The notes under the pieces were generated by a model that was not told the origin of the DNA, searched no databases, and was given only the letters and a program-made list of their open reading frames with translations. Shown one piece after another: positions 27,924 to 33,600 of a DNA stretch of 33,600 nucleotides (its first letter is position 1; each line of letters starts with the position of its first letter). Source of the stretch: Thermosynechococcaceae cyanobacterium YX3bin19 (lineage in GTDB: Bacteria > Cyanobacteriota > Cyanobacteriia > Thermosynechococcales > Thermosynechococcaceae); assembly GCA_030447595.1 (NCBI GenBank), contig JAUJON010000026.1:1-33600 (forward strand), given 5' to 3'. The position numbers and the translations under genes are program-made.

Positions 27924-28356
27924 CCATCATTTACGGAGAACACGTCATCGGGAGAGACTCCTGGCTCAAGGCGGAGGTGTAGGGCCCTCCTCATTAGGAT
28001 ACCTACAGGTAAGCAATTAGAGGGCTTATGATTTTTCCTGAAGGTAGTAACCAACAGCCAAAATCCAAGCATTTGTACTCCATTGATATCTTGAACTCTA
28101 CACCTGCTCGCAAATAAGGTTTCTTGACGTAAACAAAAGCAAGATAAGTCTAAGAAACTTTAGCTAGGAAAATTCCGTGATCCTCTTGCCTGCCATAAAG
28201 CCAGGAACTTTAGTGCTCGCAGGGGACAGTTGTTTGATACCTGTTAAGAACATTCTTTGGCCACAGTTTTTATTTGCTCACAAGTTCCTCAAATTGTTGT
28301 CTTACCTTCAAGGTAGAGGCAGCATTGCCCAAAAGAGGTTATTGGAGGTGATTTAA
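27924..28356. other. Intergenic region without recognisable genes
   Basis: I see no supported gene, RNA or repeat in these 433 bases. Several short ORFs overlap it but lack coding character. It ends with the strong Shine–Dalgarno GGAGGTGAT at 28344–28352 for the next gene. Confidence 0.5.
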
Positions 28357-28873
28357 GTGCTAGAAAATTTGTGGAGGAGAAAACGAAACATAGTCAGCTA
28401 CTCAAAGCAGCAAAAGATAAGGATGTATCAATTTTTTATTTGGAAAATGGGAGTGTGTAACAGTTGTAGCGGAAGCCTGGCTGCAGCGGGCTGCTATCAA
28501 CCAAGCAGGACGCAAGATAGCTTATGAAGCCTATAAAGACTTTCGTGAATTTGGTCGCGGCGCTGTATTGATTTCACCTGTCGAACTGGCTAGTCCCAGG
28601 GGTAGCTTTGAACGCCAGTTAGAGGCAGTTTATGTAGCCTATCGCAGCCAGCAACAAATCCTTGAGTCTCGGAACAAAGTCCCAGAGGAATTTCAGCTAA
28701 TCGACGATTTACTATTGGATAAAATCGACCAATACGATCCGGTAAATGAGGCAGTAATTGCATTCTTTCTCCTGCCGGCTGTAGTTCTGATTCACTTCAA
28801 TAATTTCCAGGTCAAACCTAAGGATTGCTATGAGAGATTAGCTTTTCTGGAAACAAGCCTTAGCTCAAAATAA
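28357..28873 (+). pseudogene. Hypothetical protein, two one-base frameshifts near the 5' end
   Basis: GTG 28357 follows a near-perfect Shine–Dalgarno GGAGGTGAT. With one A added to the A-run near 28365, the protein reads MLEKFVEEKTKHSQLLKAAK then DKDVSIFYLENG. With one G added near 28451, it continues CVTVVAEAWLQRAAINQAGR, AYKDFREFGRGAVLISPVEL and SFERQLEAVYVAYRSQQQIL to TAA 28871–28873. That makes about 172 residues, helical and charged, with one hydrophobic stretch (AVIAFFLLPAVVLIHF) near residue 140. I do not recognise the family. The strong ribosome-binding site suggests it was well expressed before, or is misread now. Confidence 0.55.
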
Positions 28874-29104
28874 ACCTTTTGGCAAAAACTAAAGGCTTAA
28901 AAAGCTTCTTTTTAGCCTGATGTTTAGTACAGAGCAAGCTTGTAGGCCCTCTAAGCGATTGATAAGGATTGAATGGCCGCAGTCCAAACCTATTCAGCTT
29001 TGATAAGAAGTAGGTATCGGGATTTTATTGGAACCTATCAAAGTAGTTGTGTTGATGAAAAGTGTTTCACACCTGCTGAGAAAATAAGGTACGAGGGAAC
29101 TCTA

Positions 29105-29350
29105 ATGTATAGAACTAATATTGACTTACCTGCAAGTGTACGGCGGCTATCTGAGCCTGTCCAAGATTTATACCGGGCGGCTTTTAACTCCGCCCTTGAT
29201 TGGTATGGTGAAGAAGCTAAAGCGCATAGAACTGCTTGGAGCGCTGTTAAGAACCAAGCTGCCCGTCAAGCTAGGAGTATTACCTACAATATTCCTGTTT
29301 CTGGAAGTATTGCCACCAGCACTACTACAGGTGTTTTTACTATAGATTGA
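29105..29350 (+). CDS. ChaB-like protein
   Basis: The 81-residue protein matches the ChaB family: MYRTNIDLPASVRRLSEPVQ, DLYRAAFNSALDWYGEEAKA, then HRTAWSAVKN, corresponding to the DLP…A(Q)DIYxxAFNSAW…AW(A/S)AVK pattern of Escherichia coli ChaB. ChaB was named a regulator of the ChaA cation antiporter, but the role is unproven and no antiporter is nearby. I chose ATG 29105 because a GAGGGAAC element precedes it and the ChaB domain begins there; the longer frame from 28973 adds 44 residues with no similarity. The tail after the domain (SITYNIPVSGSIATSTTTG) is unusual and may be strain-specific. The gene stands alone, 223 bases before the ferritin-like gene. Confidence 0.75.
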   Translation: MYRTNIDLPASVRRLSEPVQDLYRAAFNSALDWYGEEAKAHRTAWSAVKNQAARQARSITYNIPVSGSIATSTTTGVFTID

Positions 29351-29573
29351 TGCTTGAAAAATACACTCTGCTGAGCAGCGCTTAGACGTTGAATAGCATT
29401 ATTGATTACTTCTGGCGTCCTCACAAGTTTCTCACATTGTTTCCCTAAAACTATAAACATAGGTCTTGAGAACACATCCTCCTCCAAGCCTCTCCTGGGT
29501 CATTTTAGATCTATTCACTGATTCCCAAGTCCTTGGAGGAAAGAAGTCCGTGTTGTAAACAGGGAGGAAGATG

Positions 29574-30242
29574 ATGGCTAAAGTTGCACGACAGATGGTT
29601 GAGCAGGTCGGAATCGATGTCAAGGAACTCTTAGACAAGCTGGTTCGGGCAGCATCCGCGGAGTTCACAACCTATTACTACTACACTATCCTGCGGGTTA
29701 ATGCCATTGGCCTAGACGGTGAGGGCCTCAAAGAAATTATTGAGGATGCTCGCTTAGAAGACCGCAACCACTTTGAGGCCCTAATTCCCCGTATCTATGA
29801 GTTAGGGGGGGAGATCCCACGGGATATTCGTGACTTTGCTAATATGGCTGCCTGTCCCGATGCCTACCTGCCGGAGCGCGGACAAGGTAACGGTAGCGCT
29901 TCACCCCGGGTTGGCTTTACTAGTGGTGGTCCTGAAGAAGCCAAAGAGGCTGTTCTGGAGGTGCAACAGTCTGTTCAGCAAGGTGACATCCGCCCCTTGC
30001 TACAGGTATTGGTCGAGGCCGAGCGGTGTGCAATCCGTGTTTATACTGATCTCTGCAATATGACCTTCGGCAAGGATCACCGTACCTACGAGCTATCTCT
30101 AGCTATCCTCAATGAGGAAATTGAGCATGAGGCCTGGTTTAGTGAGTTTCTCGGTGAGGGCCCTTCCGGTCACTTCCGCCGGGGAGTGCCAGGAGAGTCC
30201 CCTTACGCCTCCCGGTTTCTAGTAGTCCCTAGCGGTCACTAA
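29574..30242 (+). CDS. Dps-like ferritin (DPSL-type)
   Basis: The 222-residue protein is a ferritin-like four-helix protein: [60 protein letters not shown] and [19 protein letters not shown] carry the E, ExxH, E and ExxH di-iron ligands. Three cysteines ([21 protein letters not shown]) lie where DPSL (thioferritin-type) proteins have theirs beside the iron site. Such proteins form 12-subunit cages that use peroxide to oxidise iron and protect DNA. GGGAGG precedes the double ATG; ATG 29574 has the better spacing (MAKVARQ). It is followed after 13 bases by the Rieske gene, a probable operon. Confidence 0.85.
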   Translation: MAKVARQMVEQVGIDVKELLDKLVRAASAEFTTYYYYTILRVNAIGLDGEGLKEIIEDARLEDRNHFEALIPRIYELGGEIPRDIRDFANMAACPDAYLPERGQGNGSASPRVGFTSGGPEEAKEAVLEVQQSVQQGDIRPLLQVLVEAERCAIRVYTDLCNMTFGKDHRTYELSLAILNEEIEHEAWFSEFLGEGPSGHFRRGVPGESPYASRFLVVPSGH

Positions 30243-30255
30243 AGTAAAGCCGGTG

Positions 30256-30624
30256 ATGGCTATGCAGTACACGACTATAGCAAGGGTAGAGGACATTCTC
30301 CCAGGCCAAACGCGAATGGTACAGGTGGGGCAGTGTTCTATTCTTCTGGTAAATGATTGCGGGGTGTTCTATGCCTTGCAAGGCCTATGCGGTCACCAGA
30401 ACTTGCCTCTGGCGGGGGGTAGCATTTGGCAGGGGGTGCTGGACTGTCCCTGGCATCATTTTCAATACGATATCCGTACCGGGGAGAACCTCTACCCGCG
30501 CCGCATCTACCCTTTGAATGCGCTTCCCCGCCTTCGTCAACAGGTTAGACCACTCCATACCTATGCCGTGCGGGTAGTGGCAGGAAAGGTGCAGGTTGAG
30601 GTACCGAGATGTGATTTGGGGTAA
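30256..30624 (+). CDS. Rieske [2Fe-2S] ferredoxin-type protein
   Basis: The 122-residue soluble protein has both Rieske cluster motifs, LCGHQNLPLAGG (Cys-x-His) near residues 46–57 and LDCPWHHFQYDIRTGE (Cys-x2-His) near 63–78. It has no membrane anchor, so it is a free Rieske ferredoxin rather than a cytochrome b6f subunit. In-frame starts exist at GTG 30253, ATG 30256 and ATG 30262. It follows the DPSL gene in one transcription unit and could pass electrons to or from its iron centre; that is an inference from position only. Confidence 0.88.
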   Translation: MAMQYTTIARVEDILPGQTRMVQVGQCSILLVNDCGVFYALQGLCGHQNLPLAGGSIWQGVLDCPWHHFQYDIRTGENLYPRRIYPLNALPRLRQQVRPLHTYAVRVVAGKVQVEVPRCDLG

Positions 30625-30766
30625 AAGAGGGCCACTGTAATAGGAGGTCATTTCAAACAACTGAGTTAGCCTATTTGCTGAGCCTGGACAGGGGCTAAGG
30701 ACATACCCGTTTAATCCTACCTTTAGCCTATCCTGACTGACGACAAAGTAGAGGAAGGTAAATGCT

Positions 30767-31711
30767 ATGGATGCTAAAGAGTTACTGAGGCGATATACAG
30801 CCGGAGAACGAGATTTTCATACCGTAGATTTGGGTGGAGCCTACCTACGTGAAGCAAATCTTAGCAGCGTAGCAATGCGAAAAGCCAGCTTGGTTGCGGC
30901 GAACCTCAGTAGCGCGGACCTGGTGGGTGCAGATCTCAGTGGGGCCAATTTGAGCCAAGCAAACTTGAGCGGCTCTCACCTCAGTGGCACTCATCTAAAC
31001 GGGGCAATCCTCACTGAGGCAGACCTCACTGAGGCAGATCTCAGCGGCACAAATTTGTTTCTGGCGGATTTAAGAAGGGCAGTTCTGACTGAAGCAGAGT
31101 TGGCTGGTGCCCATCTCCATGGTGCTCGCCTAGAGGGGGCATGCTTGAATCGAGTTAGCCTGTGCCGGGCGGACTTGAGGGGGGCTCATCTGGAGCAAGC
31201 TAACCTAGCTGGAGCAAATCTGTGCCGGGCAAACCTAACGCAGGTCAATCTAGGTCGAGCAGATCTCAGCGGCGCAAACTGTGAGCGAGTAGATCTCAGC
31301 GGCGCAAACTTGGTTGAGGCAGACCTGAGTTGGGCAAATTTAGAGGGAGCCAACTTAAGTAACGCAAATCTGTATCAGGTAAACCTGAATGGAGCAAATT
31401 TGACTGGGGCAAACCTGCACCGAGCAAATTTGATTGATTCAAAACTGACTCTTGCAGGATTACGTGGGGCCAATCTTGAAGGTGCAGAGCTAACTCGGGC
31501 AACCCTGACCGAGGCGGACCTAAGTTGGTCTCACCTGGATGGAGCAAACCTCAGTGGCGCTAGGCTGCGTAAGGCGACCTTGGTAGATGTCAACCTGGGT
31601 TCAGTGATTCTCCGGGGGGCGGATTTAATGGGGGCGAAACTAGACTCAGTAAATACACCTAGTGCAGATCTAAGTTGGGCTGTAATGCCTAATGGAACCG
31701 TTCATCCCTAG
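30767..31711 (+). CDS. Pentapeptide-repeat protein
   Basis: The 314-residue protein has a short leader (MDAKELLRRYTAGERDFHTV) and then roughly 50 A(D/N)LXX pentapeptides (for example ADLSGANLSQANLSGSHLSG) running nearly to the C-terminus. Such proteins fold as a right-handed quadrilateral beta-helix. Cyanobacteria carry many, mostly of unknown function; no signal peptide is present, so it is probably cytosolic. ATG 30767 is preceded by an AGAGGAAGG element. It is followed 35 bases later by the universal stress gene. Several CTGAGC-type DNA repeats follow from the codon periodicity and are not a separate element. Confidence 0.93.
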   Translation: MDAKELLRRYTAGERDFHTVDLGGAYLREANLSSVAMRKASLVAANLSSADLVGADLSGANLSQANLSGSHLSGTHLNGAILTEADLTEADLSGTNLFLADLRRAVLTEAELAGAHLHGARLEGACLNRVSLCRADLRGAHLEQANLAGANLCRANLTQVNLGRADLSGANCERVDLSGANLVEADLSWANLEGANLSNANLYQVNLNGANLTGANLHRANLIDSKLTLAGLRGANLEGAELTRATLTEADLSWSHLDGANLSGARLRKATLVDVNLGSVILRGADLMGAKLDSVNTPSADLSWAVMPNGTVHP

Positions 31712-31746
31712 TTAATCTTTTCGCGGGATATTGGCAGGTGAATGTG

Positions 31747-32244
31747 ATGAAGTTTAAGAGAATTATGGTTGCTATTGACCTCTCATCTATGGCAACAACT
31801 GTATTCAATGAAGCATTGGAGTTAGCTGAGAAAGAAGGAGCTAACCTCAAGCTGTTTCACTGTCTTAGCTGGCGAGCTTTAGAACAGGATACTTTCCTCA
31901 TGGTTGGTGCTCAAGTAAGCTATACCGTGGCCCTAGATGATGAGTTGCGGCGACGACGGCATCAACGTCTCCAAGAGGAAACTCAGCACACCCGTGCTTG
32001 GTTGCAAAATTGCTGTATAAAGGCTGCGGAACAGGGTGTTCCTGCTGAATTTGACTACAACGTTGGTGCTCCAGGTCCGCTCATCTGTGGTGCAGCTCGA
32101 AACTGGGGAGCAGATTTGATTGTTCTAGGCCGCAGAGGGCTAAAAGGCTTGCCAGAAGTTTGGCTAGGGAGCGTCAGTAACCATGTGGTCCATCACGCGC
32201 CCTGTTCAGTCTTGGTTGTTCAAGGGGAGAACGCTTCCCATTGA
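31747..32244 (+). CDS. Universal stress protein (UspA family)
   Basis: The 165-residue protein starts MKFKRIMVAIDLSSMATTVF, the usual UspA N-terminal strand with the Asp of the nucleotide site. It has the ATP-binding signature G-x2-G-x9-G-S as GRRGLKGLPEVWLGSVSNHV near residues 129–148, and ends with the strand APCSVLVVQ. ATG 31747 has AGGTGA six bases upstream; the GTG at 31738 adds three residues. Usp proteins bind ATP and modulate stress survival; the target here is unknown. It lies between the pentapeptide-repeat gene and gdhA, on the same strand. Confidence 0.92.
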   Translation: MKFKRIMVAIDLSSMATTVFNEALELAEKEGANLKLFHCLSWRALEQDTFLMVGAQVSYTVALDDELRRRRHQRLQEETQHTRAWLQNCCIKAAEQGVPAEFDYNVGAPGPLICGAARNWGADLIVLGRRGLKGLPEVWLGSVSNHVVHHAPCSVLVVQGENASH

Positions 32245-32321
32245 TATATTCGCTGAACACAGACCTAAGAACTTCAGGGGCTTTAGCTAAGATTTAGAGG
32301 TTTAGCGGTCTAAGTTATTCT

Positions 32322-33600
32322 ATGCCAGCTTTGTTATTTGCTGATGCCAGTCAAAGGCTCCAGCAAGCCCTAAAGTACGTGACAATCTCAGAAGATGCCA
32401 TTGAGTATTTAAAGTCTCCCCAAGCGAGTTTGAGTGTAGCGATTCCAGTGCGGATGGATGATGGCCGTTTGAAAGTATTTCAGGGCTATCGGGTTCGCTT
32501 CGATGACACTAGAGGACCTACAAAAGGTGGGGTTCGCTACCATCCCAATGTTTCATTGGATGAAGTTCAATCTTTAGCATTCTGGATGACTTTTAAGTGT
32601 GCGGTGCTGAACCTGCCCTTTGGGGGTGCGAAGGGCGGCATCACATTAAATCCAAAAACCCTATCTAAATTTGAATTAGAACGGTTGAGCCGTGGTTACA
32701 TAGACGCGATCGCTGATTTTATTGGTCCTGATGTGGATATTCTGGCTCCAGATGTCTACACCAATCCTATGATTATGGGTTGGATGATGGACCAATTCAA
32801 TATTATCCGGCGCAAACGCTGTCCGGCAGTTGTCACAGGTAAACCTGTGGCAGTTGGGGGGAGTTTAGGCCGGGATACGGCAACTGCAATGGGAGCCTTT
32901 TTTGTCATCGAGGCCATCTTGCCCAAGTTCAACCAGCTACCTCAAGAAACAACCGTAGCTGTGCAAGGGTTTGGCAATGCCGGAGCGGAGCTGGCAGAAT
33001 TGCTTTTTCATGCCGGTTACAAAGTGATTGCCGTCAGCGATTCTCAGGGGGGGATTCTTGCCCCAAAGGGGTTAGACATTCCCAGTGTTCGGCAGATCAA
33101 GGAATCTAGTCATGGTCTTCAAGCCGTCTACTGTCAGGGAACGGTTTGTAACGTAGTTGAACATACGGTGCTGAGTAACGATGAGCTTCTAGCCTTAGAA
33201 GTTGATGTGTTAGTGCCAGCGGCATTGGAAAATCAAATTACTGAAGCCAATGCCCCTGATGTCAAGGCAGGATTTATTTTTGAAGTGGCTAATGGCCCAG
33301 TTACCCCTGCGGCAGACCTCTACTTAGATCGCCTGGGAGTTCAGGTATTTCCCGATATTCTGGTGAATGCAGGTGGTGTAACCGTCAGTTACTTCGAGTG
33401 GGTGCAGAACCGTAGTGGTCTTTACTGGACTCTTACAGAAGTGAATCAAAATCTCAGACAAAAAATGCTCGAAGAAACTCAAAACATCTGGGCGATCGCC
33501 CAAGACCAAGCCGTCTCGATGCGGACAGCCGCTTATATCCATGCCTTAAACCGAATTGGGGAGGCGATCGCTGCCAAGGGAACGCGAGACTATTATATTA
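32322..33600 (+). CDS. gdhA: Glutamate dehydrogenase, 3' end cut by the window
   Basis: ATG 32322 opens a frame that runs to the window end (426 codons), nearly the whole of a roughly 430-residue cyanobacterial GDH. Visible landmarks are FDDTRGPTKGGVRYHP (glutamate binding), AFWMTFKCAVLNLPFGGAKG with the catalytic Lys, AVGGSLGRDTATAMGAF, the nucleotide loop VQGFGNAGAELAE, and VNAGGVTVSYFEWVQN. It catalyses reversible amination of 2-oxoglutarate to glutamate and thus meets aconitase and PII at the same metabolite. The coenzyme is probably NADP(H), inferred from relatives. The frame is intact. A HIP1-like GCGATCGC lies inside it. Confidence 0.95.
   Translation, partial: MPALLFADASQRLQQALKYVTISEDAIEYLKSPQASLSVAIPVRMDDGRLKVFQGYRVRFDDTRGPTKGGVRYHPNVSLDEVQSLAFWMTFKCAVLNLPFGGAKGGITLNPKTLSKFELERLSRGYIDAIADFIGPDVDILAPDVYTNPMIMGWMMDQFNIIRRKRCPAVVTGKPVAVGGSLGRDTATAMGAFFVIEAILPKFNQLPQETTVAVQGFGNAGAELAELLFHAGYKVIAVSDSQGGILAPKGLDIPSVRQIKESSHGLQAVYCQGTVCNVVEHTVLSNDELLALEVDVLVPAALENQITEANAPDVKAGFIFEVANGPVTPAADLYLDRLGVQVFPDILVNAGGVTVSYFEWVQNRSGLYWTLTEVNQNLRQKMLEETQNIWAIAQDQAVSMRTAAYIHALNRIGEAIAAKGTRDYYI

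Noticed and set aside
28973-29104. An N-terminal extension of the ChaB-like gene
   Set aside because: The 44 extra residues have no ChaB similarity, and a Shine–Dalgarno precedes the internal ATG at 29105.

Overview
This window comes from a cyanobacterial chromosome. The evidence is the recurrent HIP1 octamer GCGATCGC, a PII protein (glnB) with a GTA-N8-TAC NtcA box upstream, the yidC–jag–DUF177–ycf46 gene order, cyanobacterial AAA-like/WD40 proteins, pentapeptide repeats and a cyanobacterial-type GdhA. I did not recognise any rRNA, tRNA or CRISPR array. The genus cannot be fixed from what is here.

Layout. 1–2786 (+): a housekeeping run with the yidC tail, jag/khpB, DUF177 and a Ycf46-type AAA ATPase. 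2858–4627: a lesioned SH3-domain protein convergent with aroE, then glnB, whose NtcA box lies in the spacer shared with the divergent acnB (5044–7647). 7924–10800 (+): a Ser-rich membrane-anchored protein, a broken methyltransferase, a broken macro-domain gene and an intact Gly-rich membrane protein. 10819–15242 (-): a complete CUT1-type sugar ABC operon (lipoprotein SBP, two permeases, MalK/UgpC-type ATPase). 15650–17033 (-): a decayed module of Gly-rich small protein, DUF1190/YgiB-like lipoprotein and glutathionylspermidine-synthase-like protein. 17353–18343: a dead IS5-type element, followed at once by a 21-bp periodic repeat tract. 18867–21047 (-): a large protein with an EEIGH motif, two LysM domains and a muramidase-like C-terminus. 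21222–22474: a small secreted protein between two diverged copies of a ~220-bp non-coding repeat. 22611–26496 (+): an array of ACTGA motifs with mostly 11-bp phasing, then an HTH-AAA gene and an overlapping AAA–TM–WD40 gene. 26492–27276: an IS1-type element with a perfect 9-bp target duplication, inserted at the stop codon of the WD40 gene. 27325–27923 (-): a truncated pseudogene copy of the sugar-binding protein. 28357–33600 (+): a hypothetical protein, a ChaB-like protein, a Dps-like ferritin (DPSL), a Rieske protein, a pentapeptide-repeat protein, a universal stress protein and glutamate dehydrogenase.

Function. The ends of the window serve central metabolism and nitrogen/carbon balance (PII, aconitase, GDH, shikimate pathway), membrane insertion/RNA binding, and iron/oxidative stress (DPSL plus Rieske). 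The middle (about 15–28 kb) is accessory DNA with insertion sequences, repeats, decaying genes and a possible regulatory or conflict-type AAA/WD40 pair.

Caution. More than 20 apparent one- or two-base indels, mostly losses in short homopolymers, break genes whose protein sequence resumes cleanly in another frame. They avoid acnB, ycf46, the permease/ATPase genes and gdhA and cluster in accessory genes. I therefore cannot separate real pseudogenisation from local assembly error. I give each such gene its reconstructed full extent and state where the frame breaks.
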